DNA of 64,000 bases from Zophobihabitans entericus (GTDB lineage: Bacteria; Pseudomonadota; Gammaproteobacteria; Enterobacterales; Orbaceae): the NCBI RefSeq assembly GCF_011745665.1, contig NZ_CP050253.1, positions 1,587,418 to 1,651,417 on the forward strand, in the 5' to 3' direction. Below are positions 56,448 through 64,000 of this stretch, in pieces; the stretch's first letter is position 1; each line of letters begins with the position of its first letter. The position numbers were made by a program, and so were the translations under genes. Below the pieces are notes generated by a model. The model had not been told where the DNA came from. It searched no databases and saw nothing but the letters and a program-made list of their open reading frames with translations.

Positions 56448-57602
56448 GTGTTAAATTTTCAATTTTATAACCCAACTCGTATTATTTTTGGTAAAGAAAC
56501 CGTCTCTGAACTATCTCAACAATTACCGGCACAGGCTAAAGTGTTAATTCTGTATGGCGGTGAGAGTGCAGTAAAAAATGGCACTATTGATGAAGTCAAA
56601 AAGGCGCTTGGTGAACGGGAGTATTTTGAATTTGGTGGCATTGAGCCTAACCCTCATTATGAAACCTTATTAAAAGCGGTAGCTTTAGTTAAACAGCATC
56701 AGATTGATTTTTTATTAGCTGTGGGTGGCGGTTCGGTAATTGATGGGACCAAATTTGTTTCACTGGCGACTTGTTATGAAGGCGATCCATGGGAGATTTT
56801 ATCACGCAAAAAAGTTCCGGTAACAGCGTTACCTATTGGTACTGTTCTGACTTTACCGGCAACCGGTTCAGAGATGAATTGCCGCGGTGTGGTAACCAGA
56901 GCTGAAACTAAAGAAAAACTCTCATTCAGAACGCCTCTGGTTTATCCGCAATTTTCTATTTTAGACCCGACTAAAACTTATACGTTGCCTGAGCGTCAGT
57001 TGGCTAACGGTATTGTTGATTCATTTATGCATACTCTGGAACAATATCTGACTTATCCTATTGACGCTAAAGTGCCTGATTACTTTGCCGAAGGTGTACT
57101 ACGCACTTTAATTGAAATTGCACCAGATGTACTAAGTCAACCTGATAATTATGAGGCCAGAGCAAACTTTATGTGGGCGGCTACAGTCGCTTTAAATGGC
57201 TTTTTAGCCACCGGTGTACCGGAAGACTGGACCACGCATCGCATTGGCCATGAACTCACTGCTCTGTATGGTATTGACCATGCGCGTACTTTAGCCATTA
57301 TTCTTCCCGCTTTACTTGAGGTGAAAAAAGAGGCGAAGCGAGGTAAGTTATTACAATATGCTAAACGAGTCTGGGATATTACAGAGGGTAGTGATGAACA
57401 AAAAGTGGATCTGGCAATTCAAAAGACCTGTGAGTTTTTTGAATCAGTAGGAATCAAAACTCACTTTTCAGATTATGGACTTGGCCGTGAAGTGATTGAG
57501 CCAATTTTGCAGCAAATGGAAAAACATGGTCAAATTAACCTCGGTGAGCATCAGGATATCACTTTATCTACCAGTCGTCAGATACTAGAAAAGGCACTTT
57601 AA
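56448..57602 (+). CDS. yqhD: iron-containing alcohol dehydrogenase YqhD-type
   Basis: An NADPH-dependent aldehyde reductase of the Fe-ADH family, 384 residues (E. coli YqhD 387). It aligns with YqhD through FGGIEPNPHYETLLKAVALV, LAVGGGSVIDGTKF, LTLPATGSEMN, the metal ligands (Asp in NGIVDSFMHTLEQY; His in HRIGHELTALYGIDHARTLA) and the C-terminal LGEHQDITLS. The start is GTG at 56448, with AAGGAG six bases upstream. It probably detoxifies short aldehydes. No YqhC-type regulator is adjacent. Confidence 0.92.
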   Translation: MLNFQFYNPTRIIFGKETVSELSQQLPAQAKVLILYGGESAVKNGTIDEVKKALGEREYFEFGGIEPNPHYETLLKAVALVKQHQIDFLLAVGGGSVIDGTKFVSLATCYEGDPWEILSRKKVPVTALPIGTVLTLPATGSEMNCRGVVTRAETKEKLSFRTPLVYPQFSILDPTKTYTLPERQLANGIVDSFMHTLEQYLTYPIDAKVPDYFAEGVLRTLIEIAPDVLSQPDNYEARANFMWAATVALNGFLATGVPEDWTTHRIGHELTALYGIDHARTLAIILPALLEVKKEAKRGKLLQYAKRVWDITEGSDEQKVDLAIQKTCEFFESVGIKTHFSDYGLGREVIEPILQQMEKHGQINLGEHQDITLSTSRQILEKAL

Positions 57603-57607
57603 GTTTT

Positions 57608-57644
57608 ATGTAGCTAATTGTTTCTATTACATAATTAGCTACAT
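57608..57644 (+). other. hairpin 3' of yqhD
   Basis: Perfect 11-bp arms ATGTAGCTAAT/ATTAGCTACAT with a 15-nt loop begin 5 bases after the yqhD stop. There is no T-tract, so it may be a weak or stability-conferring 3' hairpin. Confidence 0.5.
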
Positions 57645-57653
57645 TAAATCAGA

Positions 57654-57678
57654 TTTATCTATCAGACTGATAGGTAAA
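57654..57678. promoter_or_regulatory. tetO-like palindrome upstream of the DUF305 gene
   Basis: Core CTATCAG-A-CTGATAG, extended to 12-bp arms with one mismatch. The CTATCA/TGATAG half-sites equal those of tet operators, but the spacer is three bases instead of one. It lies between yqhD and the DUF305 gene, about 95 bp before the latter. No TetR-family gene is in the window. Confidence 0.5.
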
Positions 57679-57771
57679 ATTAATTATTTTATTTATCTTC
57701 CGGGTGATAACGTGAAGAAAATATCAACAAGGTAGTTGATATTATTTATTCAAACTTACAAGGATTTTACT

Positions 57772-58104
57772 ATGAAAAAATTTACAGTTGTAGCATTAAT
57801 GGTTTCTGCTTTAACGTTCGGTAGTCAAGCTGCATTTGCTAACGAAACTCAAGGTGAAGGTTTTGATACATTAAAAGATTTAGTAACAAAAACATCACAA
57901 ACTATGCAACAACAAGCTCCAGATACAACATTTGCAAAAACTATGATTGCTCATTATGAAAGTTCTATTGAAATTGCTAAATTAGAACTACAACACGGTA
58001 AAGATGCTGATGCACGTAAATTTGCTGAAAGCGTGATTACTAACCAAACTAAAGATATTGCAACATTAAAAGCATGGCTAGAAAAAAATCCAGCTGCTAA
58101 ATAA
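57772..58104 (+). CDS. secreted DUF305-like protein
   Basis: A 110-residue exported protein. The signal peptide is clear (MKKFTVVALMVSALTFGSQAAFA, cleaved before NET), with AAGGA before the ATG at 57772; an upstream in-frame ATG at 57736 would spoil the signal. The mature helical domain (AKTMIAHYESSIEIAKLELQHG ... FAESVITNQTKDIATLKAWL) resembles DUF305 (CopM) proteins, in which conserved His/Met residues bind copper. Here the usual His-His pair reads His-Tyr. Copper binding is therefore unsure. Confidence 0.7.
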   Translation: MKKFTVVALMVSALTFGSQAAFANETQGEGFDTLKDLVTKTSQTMQQQAPDTTFAKTMIAHYESSIEIAKLELQHGKDADARKFAESVITNQTKDIATLKAWLEKNPAAK

Positions 58105-58158
58105 TTGCTTGTAAATAGTGCTATTTTTACCTGGTTAGTTTTTATAGCATAGAGTTAC

Positions 58159-58190
58159 AAAAAATCCCGCTCAAATGGCGGGATTTTTTA
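58159..58190. terminator. bidirectional terminator between DUF305 gene and aminotransferase
   Basis: A-run, ATCCCGC/GCGGGAT stem with a 7-nt loop, then T-run. It serves both converging genes. Confidence 0.9.
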
Positions 58191-58206
58191 TTGGGTTAAT
58201 TAAAGC

Positions 58207-59415
58207 TTAAACCATTACCGGGCTTTCTTCTAAATCGTTAGCATGTTTTTTGATTAGTTCAGCTAAAATTTTAATGCCGCGTTCAATCTTCTCTTCCGGT
58301 ACGGTTACAAACGCCAGGCGCATACAGTTAGTTCTTTCACCACCAGCGAAGAAAGTTTCTCCCGGCACAAATGCCACTTTGTGTTGAATTGCTTCTGTGA
58401 GTAATTCTGTGGCATTGATATTTTCAGGAACATTGACCCAGATAAACATACCACCTTCGGGTTTACTCCAGTTCACACCAGCAGGCATATAGCGAGTGAG
58501 CGCATCAAGCATAAATTGACAGCGTGTTTTATATAGCTGACGAATTTTTGGAATATGAGTATCTAAGAAGCCATCTTTAACGATCTGATACGCAATACGC
58601 TGAGTGATGCTTGGTGTATGTAGATCAGTTGCTTGTTTAAGTTGTACCAGTTTATTGATAAATACTTCAGAGGCAATGATATAACCTAAACGGAAGCCTG
58701 GTGCTAAAATTTTAGAAAATGAACCAAGATAAACGGTATTTTCAGGCGCTAAAGAGAACAAGCTGGCTAAGCGGTGACCTTTATAGTCCAGTTCGCCATA
58801 TGGGTCGTCTTCAACCATCAGCATTTTAGCTTGTTTCGCTTTTTCTGCCAGTTGTTGACGGCGCTCTAGTGGTAAACGGCGGCCCGTTGGGTTCTGGAAA
58901 TTAGGAATAACATATAAGAAGCTGGCTTCATCAGCAACTTCTGCTTTTAGGGAGTCCGGAACTAAGCCCTGTTCGTCACTTTCAATTGAAATATATTCAG
59001 GTTCAAATTGCGTAAAAGATTGCAGACCACCTAAGTAAGTTGGGGTTTCAACCAGTACTTTACTACCTTTATTAATTAAAGCTTTACCAATTAAATCAAG
59101 GGCTTGCTGTGAACCTGTGACAACTAAAACCTGACTTGGGCTGATAGTAATATTGTCACGTTTTGAAACATGCTCTGCGATCCACTTACGCAGTGGTGCG
59201 TAGCCTTCGGTCGGGCCATATTGTAAAGCCCCAATAGCTTCACTGCCTTGCATAATCACATCAAGAGATTGTTTAATTTCTGTCACTGGAAATGTATCAG
59301 GAGAAGGTAAACCACCGGCAAATGAGATCATATCTGGTTGTTCGGTAAGTTTAAGAATTTCACGAATAGCAGAACTTTTTAGTGCTATAGCACGATCAGA
59401 AAATTTCCATGACAT
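58207..59415 (-). CDS. PLP-dependent aminotransferase (2-aminoadipate/LysN-like, class I fold)
   Basis: A 402-residue fold-type I aminotransferase of the MocR/LysN/aminoadipate branch, without a helix-turn-helix domain. SFAGGLPSPDTFP opens the active site, LQYGPTEGYAPLRKWIAEH is family-typical, IPNFQNPTGRRL binds the cofactor ring region, and Lys235 (GSFSKILAPGFRLGY) forms the Schiff base. Family members act on 2-aminoadipate, aromatic or branched amino acids; substrate is not assignable. Single-gene unit. Confidence 0.86.
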   Translation of the reverse strand: MSWKFSDRAIALKSSAIREILKLTEQPDMISFAGGLPSPDTFPVTEIKQSLDVIMQGSEAIGALQYGPTEGYAPLRKWIAEHVSKRDNITISPSQVLVVTGSQQALDLIGKALINKGSKVLVETPTYLGGLQSFTQFEPEYISIESDEQGLVPDSLKAEVADEASFLYVIPNFQNPTGRRLPLERRQQLAEKAKQAKMLMVEDDPYGELDYKGHRLASLFSLAPENTVYLGSFSKILAPGFRLGYIIASEVFINKLVQLKQATDLHTPSITQRIAYQIVKDGFLDTHIPKIRQLYKTRCQFMLDALTRYMPAGVNWSKPEGGMFIWVNVPENINATELLTEAIQHKVAFVPGETFFAGGERTNCMRLAFVTVPEEKIERGIKILAELIKKHANDLEESPVMV

Positions 59416-59565
59416 ACAAATACCTTTGAATTTATTGTAATAAGAGTGGGGGTAAAATAAAAAGTTAATTTAGTTACTATAATACTGAGTTTTTCATTTG
59501 TCATCTTGATAAACAAAAATTACAATATAAAAACACAAATAAATTAATAATAAGAGTTATTTTGC

Positions 59566-60249
59566 ATGGAAATGAGACTGACCCTGTTTTGGAAAGTCAT
59601 TGCGATTATCGCTTTGACTTGTATATTAGAAGTACCTCTCTACATTGTTGGAGAGTATATTGCAAATAAAGTTACTGAACTAAATAGCGTGTCATCTTTA
59701 ATTGTGGATTCGGCAGATAAATTGACCAGTCTTTTGCATACGGCTGTAGATACCACAAAAGATGGTGTAGTTGATGCGTCATATAATTATGAACTTAATG
59801 CGCGACTGTTTTATTATTCCGTATTCTTCCTTGGATTGGCATTTTTGTTATTACTGGTTATCGATTTCTTAGCACACGCTAAGTTGCATCTGTTCCATTA
59901 TTCAATTATCGGTATTGGTTTACTGTTATTCTATCTGGTCACTTTAGCGTTATCTGACTATGTGGCATTCCCTTTTGCTTACTCTATTTCAGCAGTACTA
60001 TGTGCGCTGTTATCGATGTTCTACCTTTCATCACCAATGAATAGTATTGGTGCGAGCGTAGGTTATGGTGTAGTGTTATTAGTGTTATTTGGTTTGAACT
60101 TCTACTTAGTGACAATTATCAATAATGTCTTAATCTTCAGTGTTATTTGCCTGTTTATTCTGTTTGTGACTGTGCTGGTTTTAACCCGTACCGTAAACTG
60201 GAATGAACCACCAAAAAGAATTGAAGGTGGAGCAGAGAAGATCTCTTAA
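59566..60249 (+). CDS. truncated CreD-like inner-membrane protein
   Basis: A 227-residue membrane protein related to CreD. The start (MRLTLFWKVIAIIALTCILEVPLYIVGEYI) matches the first helix of CreD, and residues 72 to 218 match its C-terminal helical bundle (NYELNARLFYYSVFFLGLAFLLLL, LALSDYVAFPFAYSISAVL, TRTVNWNE). The large periplasmic segment that lies between in the usual 450-residue CreD is reduced to about 40 residues. No frame disruption is visible, so the short form is probably intact. No creBC genes are nearby. Confidence 0.72.
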   Translation: MEMRLTLFWKVIAIIALTCILEVPLYIVGEYIANKVTELNSVSSLIVDSADKLTSLLHTAVDTTKDGVVDASYNYELNARLFYYSVFFLGLAFLLLLVIDFLAHAKLHLFHYSIIGIGLLLFYLVTLALSDYVAFPFAYSISAVLCALLSMFYLSSPMNSIGASVGYGVVLLVLFGLNFYLVTIINNVLIFSVICLFILFVTVLVLTRTVNWNEPPKRIEGGAEKIS

Positions 60250-60269
60250 AATCTTCTCGTTATCTTGAT

Positions 60270-61280
60270 TTAAGCTGGCGCTTTGGGATTAACCGAGCGC
60301 CTTTTTTGTAAGATCGGAGTCAGCGTTAATACTTCCGGCTCTTCATCCTTATGTTTGAGTCGATGCAGAAGTGTTTCTACAGCAAGCTGCCCAAGTTCGC
60401 TTTTAGGCTGATGAATCGTGGTGAGTGGTGGCGTCATATACTGTGCCAGTTCAATATCATCATAACCTATCATGGCAATGTCTTTGCCTGCCTCAAGACC
60501 TGCCTGATAAAGTGCCTGATAAGCACCAATCGCCATCGCATCATTACAACAGAATACAGCTTCCGGCGGTTTTTTTAGAGCCAGTAATTTAGTCATGGCT
60601 TCATAGCCGGATCGAAACATAAAGTCTCCTTCTGCTTCATAACCTGACTTAATCTTTAGATTAGCCTGCTGCATTGCAACCCGATAACCCTGTAAACGTA
60701 ACTGGGCTTGTGGATTACTTAGCGGGCCAGTAATACAGGCGATATCTTGATAACCGTTTTCAATTAAATATTGTGTGGCAAGTGTTGCTCCAAGTAGTGA
60801 GTTATCCTGAATAACATCACAAACACCATGAAATGGCGCCCAGTCCATCATCACAATAGGTAAGCTTGGATAGCGGGCAAAGATGTCAGGTGTAAGACTG
60901 TCTGTCTCTGTACATATCACCAGAATACCATCGACACTTTTGCTCAGCAGAGTTTCAATATTATCCTGTAAACGCTTTTTATTGCCTTCTGTGTTACATA
61001 AGATGAGATTATACCCTAACTCATAACAACTGAGCTCAACGCCTTGTACAACTTCAGAGAAGAAAGGATTGTTACTGGTAGTAAGAACCATTCCGATAGT
61101 TTTGGTCTCTTTGATTTTCAGGCTACGGGCGAGGGCTGAAGGAGCATAGTTCAGCTCTTTAATTGCCGCTTCAACGCGTTCTTTAATTTGCGGGCTTACG
61201 TAGCGATCACTATTAATGACGTGTGATACGGTTGAAGTTGAAACCTTTGCCAAACGGGCAACATCTTTCATCGTGGCCAA
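60270..61280 (-). CDS. rbsR: ribose operon repressor RbsR (LacI family)
   Basis: RbsR represses the ribose operon and is released by ribose. The N-terminal helix-turn-helix [20 protein letters not shown] and [13 protein letters not shown] hinge are clear, followed by the periplasmic-binding-protein-like domain ([36 protein letters not shown]). The start is placed at a TTG (61280), giving [11 protein letters not shown] exactly as in E. coli RbsR, with GAGGA eight bases upstream; a GTG at 61295 would add five residues over that Shine-Dalgarno. Length 336. It follows rbsK but after a terminator and with its own promoter. Confidence 0.94.
   Translation of the reverse strand: MATMKDVARLAKVSTSTVSHVINSDRYVSPQIKERVEAAIKELNYAPSALARSLKIKETKTIGMVLTTSNNPFFSEVVQGVELSCYELGYNLILCNTEGNKKRLQDNIETLLSKSVDGILVICTETDSLTPDIFARYPSLPIVMMDWAPFHGVCDVIQDNSLLGATLATQYLIENGYQDIACITGPLSNPQAQLRLQGYRVAMQQANLKIKSGYEAEGDFMFRSGYEAMTKLLALKKPPEAVFCCNDAMAIGAYQALYQAGLEAGKDIAMIGYDDIELAQYMTPPLTTIHQPKSELGQLAVETLLHRLKHKDEEPEVLTLTPILQKRRSVNPKAPA
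60277..60307 (+). terminator. terminator of the CreD-like gene, inside the rbsR 3' end
   Basis: GGCGCT/AGCGCC stem with inner TTGG/CCGA pairs, followed by six T (60302-60307). It lies within the last codons of rbsR on the opposite strand. Confidence 0.7.
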
Positions 61281-61363
61281 AGTAGATATCCTCACTCATG
61301 ATCATTTGGTGATGTTTTTAATTATTAAACAAATTATCCAACTAAATATATTTAGACCTGAGA

Positions 61364-61392
61364 TTTATACTCCAAAATAACTAAAGCAACAA
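61364..61392 (-). promoter_or_regulatory. putative rbsR promoter
   Basis: On the minus strand TTGTTG, 17 bp, TATAAA, downstream of the rbsK terminator and about 85 bp before the rbsR start. A 14-bp palindrome (CTAAATATATTTAG, 61342-61355) lies just downstream; it is not a typical LacI-family operator (no central CG). Confidence 0.55.
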
Positions 61393-61402
61393 GTTTTAAT
61401 AT

Positions 61403-61431
61403 GATAAAAAAAAGGGCACGTTGCCGTGCCC
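61403..61431 (-). terminator. terminator of the rbs operon after rbsK
   Basis: GGGCACG/CGTGCCC stem (61414-61431) with a TTGC-class loop, followed on the minus strand by eight T. It lies 15 bases after the rbsK stop and separates rbsR from the structural genes. Confidence 0.92.
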
Positions 61432-61445
61432 AAGGACTGACTTAA

Positions 61446-62378
61446 CTACTTTGGAGAATTAATCTCATTTAAAAACTTTTCTACTTCATCGCGCCACGGA
61501 ACAGAAGGCTGAGCTCCGGCGCGGGTAACTGCAATGGCTGCGGAGGCGTGTGCATATTTTACCGCTTCATCCATTGGCATATCTTCCAGCAGAGCAGTGA
61601 CCAGCATTCCGTTAAAAGTATCACCGGCAGCGATGGTGTCGACGGCTTTAACTTTAAAACCAGTAATGAGTTTACCCTGACCATTCATGCTCACCCAGGC
61701 CCCTTTACTACCCAGTGTAATAATGACGGTTGGAATACCTTTTTGATGTAAATATTGTGAGGCTTTATCTGCACTTTTTTCATCATTGACTGGAATCCCA
61801 GTCAGACGTTCTGCTTCGGTCTCATTGGGGGTAATAATATCAATGCATTTCAAAATATCATCAGCTAGTGTCTGGGCCGGAGCCGGATTAACAATAACCT
61901 GAGTATTATTGGCTTTAGCCAGTTTTGCCATCTCTGCAATAGTTGAAAGTGGTGTTTCCAGTTGCATTAACAAAGCGTCAGCCTGAATAATATCTTGCCG
62001 ATATTTACCTGCATATTCAGGTGTAACTGCTGCATTGGCACCAGCATAAATACCGATTTGGTTTTCACCCTGTCCATTGACATAAATCAGGGCTACACCC
62101 GTTGTTTCGTTTCTGATTTTACTAATTGAGCGAGTATCAATATTATCTTTCTTAAGTTGTTCACAAATACGCTGGCCAATATCATCATCACCAACAGCAG
62201 CAATAAACTGAATATCTGCACCACCACGACCCGCGGCAACAGCCTGATTGGCGCCTTTGCCACCAAAAGCGATTTGATACGTTGAACCAATAATCGTTTC
62301 ACCAGGACGAGGAAATTGTTGTACATTCATAATATGATCAACATTGATGCTGCCAAGTACTATCAGTTTCTTTTTCAT
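61446..62378 (-). CDS. rbsK: ribokinase
   Basis: Ribokinase phosphorylates ribose at O5, committing it to the pentose-phosphate pathway. The 310-residue PfkB-family protein (E. coli 309) has the substrate-binding N-terminus VLGSINVDHIM, the PfkB motif FGGKGANQAVAAGRGGA, and the catalytic DTIAAGDTFNGMLV with Asp as base. It follows rbsB across a hairpin and ends at a terminator. Confidence 0.95.
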   Translation of the reverse strand: MKKKLIVLGSINVDHIMNVQQFPRPGETIIGSTYQIAFGGKGANQAVAAGRGGADIQFIAAVGDDDIGQRICEQLKKDNIDTRSISKIRNETTGVALIYVNGQGENQIGIYAGANAAVTPEYAGKYRQDIIQADALLMQLETPLSTIAEMAKLAKANNTQVIVNPAPAQTLADDILKCIDIITPNETEAERLTGIPVNDEKSADKASQYLHQKGIPTVIITLGSKGAWVSMNGQGKLITGFKVKAVDTIAAGDTFNGMLVTALLEDMPMDEAVKYAHASAAIAVTRAGAQPSVPWRDEVEKFLNEINSPK

Positions 62379-62419
62379 AATCTCGTCCCGTCTTTATCTT
62401 TTTGAATATCTGTACTACC

Positions 62420-62460
62420 AGCAATCTAAGTGTGTAGTCAGGTAAGACACTTAGATTGCT
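62420..62460 (-). other. long hairpin between rbsB and rbsK
   Basis: Perfect 14-bp arms AGCAATCTAAGTGT/ACACTTAGATTGCT with a 13-nt loop, 12 bases after the rbsB stop. No T-run follows on the minus strand. Hairpins of this kind after binding-protein genes usually stabilise the upstream mRNA, raising rbsB over rbsK. Confidence 0.7.
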
Positions 62461-62472
62461 ATCAATGTAAAC

Positions 62473-63363
62473 TTATTTAGTGATGAGTTTTAAATCGACC
62501 GGAATCGTTTCTGCTACCGGCTCATTTTTTAGTAGCTGATCAGCGGTTTCTACACCAATTGAACCAATTAGCTCAGGTTGCTGTGCAACTGTTGCAGCCA
62601 GGCGTCCTCTTTCAACTGCCTGAATACCATCATTAGTACCATCAAAACCAACGATAATAATGTCAGCTGAACGACCTGCTGTTTGAATAGCACGCATTGC
62701 ACCTAAAGCCATTTCATCATTTTGTGCAAAGACTGCCTGAACAGACGGGTTTGCCGTTAACAGATTTTGCATCACGTTCATGCCTTTAGCACGGTCAAAA
62801 TCTGCCGGCTGAGAAGCAAGTAATGTAATATTGTTGGCTTCCATTGATTGTTTGAAACCTTCACCACGCTCACGGGCAGCAGAGGTTCCTGCAATACCTT
62901 CCAGTTGAATCACTTTGGCGCCACTACCGAGTCTTTCAACAATGTAGTCTCCAGCAACGCGTCCGCCTGCTACGTTATCAGAAGCGATATGGCTAATTAC
63001 TTCACCTTTGTTGGAGGCTCTATCCAGCGTGATGACCGGAATATTGGCTTTATTGGCCGCCACAACAGCATTACCCACTGCATCTGAATCTGTTGGGTTA
63101 ATCAGGATAACGCGTGTTCCTTTAACAATTAAATCTTCAACGTTAGCCAGTTCTTTAGCCGGATTGTTTTGTGAATCTAAAACAATTAACTCATAGCCAA
63201 GCTCATTTGCTTTTTGTTGAGCGCCATCTTTTAAAGCAACAAAGAATGGGTTATTTAAGGTGGAAACAACTAAAGCAATGTTTTCTTTTGCCATAACCTG
63301 AGAACTCATGAGTAGTCCAAAAGTCACAGCTGAAAGGTAAGAGGTTACTTTTTTGAAATTCAT
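62473..63363 (-). CDS. rbsB: D-ribose-binding periplasmic protein
   Basis: Periplasmic ribose receptor for RbsAC and chemotaxis. The 296-residue product (E. coli 296) has a signal peptide ([16 protein letters not shown], cleavage before KEN) and the mature start [23 protein letters not shown], with [26 protein letters not shown] and [15 protein letters not shown] as in E. coli. It follows rbsC by 21 bases. Confidence 0.96.
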   Translation of the reverse strand: MNFKKVTSYLSAVTFGLLMSSQVMAKENIALVVSTLNNPFFVALKDGAQQKANELGYELIVLDSQNNPAKELANVEDLIVKGTRVILINPTDSDAVGNAVVAANKANIPVITLDRASNKGEVISHIASDNVAGGRVAGDYIVERLGSGAKVIQLEGIAGTSAARERGEGFKQSMEANNITLLASQPADFDRAKGMNVMQNLLTANPSVQAVFAQNDEMALGAMRAIQTAGRSADIIIVGFDGTNDGIQAVERGRLAATVAQQPELIGSIGVETADQLLKNEPVAETIPVDLKLITK

Positions 63364-63384
63364 ATGCTGCTCCTAAATAGTCAA

Positions 63385-64000
63385 TTATTTGCTTGTTTTA
63401 TTATCAACCAGTACAGCCAGTAAAATTACTGCACCTTTGACAATCATCTGATAGTAGGCATCAACACCTAATAAATTTAATCCATTATTTAAAAAACCAA
63501 GAATTAAGGCTCCAATTAATGTGCCAATAATTTTACCACGTCCGCCAGACATACTGGTGCCACCAAGTACTACTGCAGCAATTGCATCCATCTCATACCC
63601 CATACCAGCATTAGGCTGGGCAGAAGAGAGGCGAGCAACTTCAATGGTACTGGCAAGGGCACAAAGTAAACCGCTAATGGCATAAACTGTAATTTTAACT
63701 CGATCAACATTAATACCTGATAAACGAGTTGCCGCTTCATTGCCACCAAGTGCGTAGATATAGCGGCCAAGGCGAGTATATTTGAGTAAATACCAGGTAA
63801 ACAGGAAGACTAAAGCCATGATCCAGATTGGTACTGGCACGCCCAAAATTCTGCCAAATCCAATCCATTCAAATAACTCTGCATTATCAGACATTCCCAA
63901 AGTAACCGGGCTACCTTGAGTATAAACCATCGTCACACCGCGCAGAATAAGCATCATAACCAGTGTTGCGATAAAGGCTTGTAGTTTACCTTTTGCTACA
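63385..64000 (-). CDS. rbsC: ribose ABC-transporter permease RbsC, C-terminal part (5' end outside window)
   Basis: About the last 205 codons of the ribose permease; the frame runs in from beyond position 64000 (VAKGKLQAFIATLVMMLILRGVTMVYTQGSP), so the ATG at 63957 is internal. The remaining helices contain RYIYALGGNEAATRLSGINV, the EAA-like loop that contacts the ATPase, and LDAIAAVVLGGTS-like MDAIAAVVLGGTSMSGGRG. rbsB, rbsK and rbsR follow in the order of the E. coli rbs operon; rbsD and rbsA should lie beyond the right edge. Confidence 0.96.
   Translation of the reverse strand, partial: VAKGKLQAFIATLVMMLILRGVTMVYTQGSPVTLGMSDNAELFEWIGFGRILGVPVPIWIMALVFLFTWYLLKYTRLGRYIYALGGNEAATRLSGINVDRVKITVYAISGLLCALASTIEVARLSSAQPNAGMGYEMDAIAAVVLGGTSMSGGRGKIIGTLIGALILGFLNNGLNLLGVDAYYQMIVKGAVILLAVLVDNKTSK

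Noticed and set aside
61342-61355. CTAAATATATTTAG palindrome as the RbsR operator
   Set aside because: LacI-family operators normally have a central CG and GAAACG/CGTTTC-like halves. This is a simple AT palindrome in an AT-rich promoter and can arise by chance.

Overview
The window is a chromosomal stretch of a low-GC gammaproteobacterium. Its housekeeping proteins (TrmD, RplS, Ppa, BtsT, RbsR, SpoT, GreB) and gene orders (pnp-nlpI-deaD, rpsP-rimM-trmD-rplS, gmk-rpoZ-spoT-recG, greB/tex, murB-birA, aas-lplT) are of the enterobacterial type, but the DNA is AT-rich and several blocks are rearranged. This fits a lineage near Enterobacterales/Pasteurellales, such as Orbaceae (insect-gut symbionts). 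That placement is inference from gene content and protein resemblance, not from a tree. I see no rRNA, tRNA, CRISPR array, complete insertion sequence or prophage.

Layout. 1-3.7 kb: the end of pnp, nlpI, and deaD behind a structured leader with a cold-box-like motif. 3.8-5.7 kb: an orphan Fur-boxed siderophore-binding lipoprotein and a NaChBac-type sodium channel. 6-9.4 kb: aas-lplT lysophospholipid recycling. 9.6-11.7 kb: the rpsP operon. 11.7-20.3 kb: pbpC and a very large alpha-2-macroglobulin (yfhM type). 20.4-22.2 kb: a cysteine hydrolase and a YhiN-type flavoprotein. 22.2-22.9 kb: a 0.7-kb non-coding island with nested palindromes. 22.9-29 kb: a self-contained pyruvate-sensing and uptake module, btsS-btsR followed by btsT-yjiX-yjiA, with a BtsR-type direct repeat in front of btsT. 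29-35 kb: trmB, then a divergent sugar cluster (rpiB-tal against pdxA2 and a PTS-EIIB/DUF1537 fusion gene). 35-43.8 kb: ppa, darP, pmbA, a SulP transporter, yfaY, a PHP phosphoesterase, and a LexA-boxed radical-SAM/DUF4130 pair. 43.8-49.2 kb: recG, spoT, rpoZ, gmk (trmH missing). 49.4-60.2 kb: a DUF333 lipoprotein, greB, tex, murB, birA, an LtaS/OpgB-like sulfatase, yqhD, a DUF305 protein, a PLP aminotransferase and a truncated CreD-like protein. 60.3-64 kb: rbsR, rbsK, rbsB and rbsC (running off the end) of the ribose operon.

Points most worth following up. (1) A single 576-residue protein joins a complete glucitol-PTS EIIB domain (EIIBC-GUT_N type, CGGTLRCG motif intact) to a DUF1537 four-carbon acid-sugar kinase. 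It sits next to pdxA2 and divergent from rpiB-tal, with a CRP-like site and palindromic operator candidates between them. (2) A poorly characterised radical-SAM/HhH plus DUF4130 pair lies directly behind a perfect 18-bp-arm LexA palindrome, pointing to an SOS-induced DNA repair or modification system. (3) The BtsS/BtsR regulator and its BtsT target module are neighbours here, with a direct repeat at the expected spacing. (4) The island at 22.4-22.85 kb contains a MITE-like imperfect inverted repeat and a 76-nt structured element.
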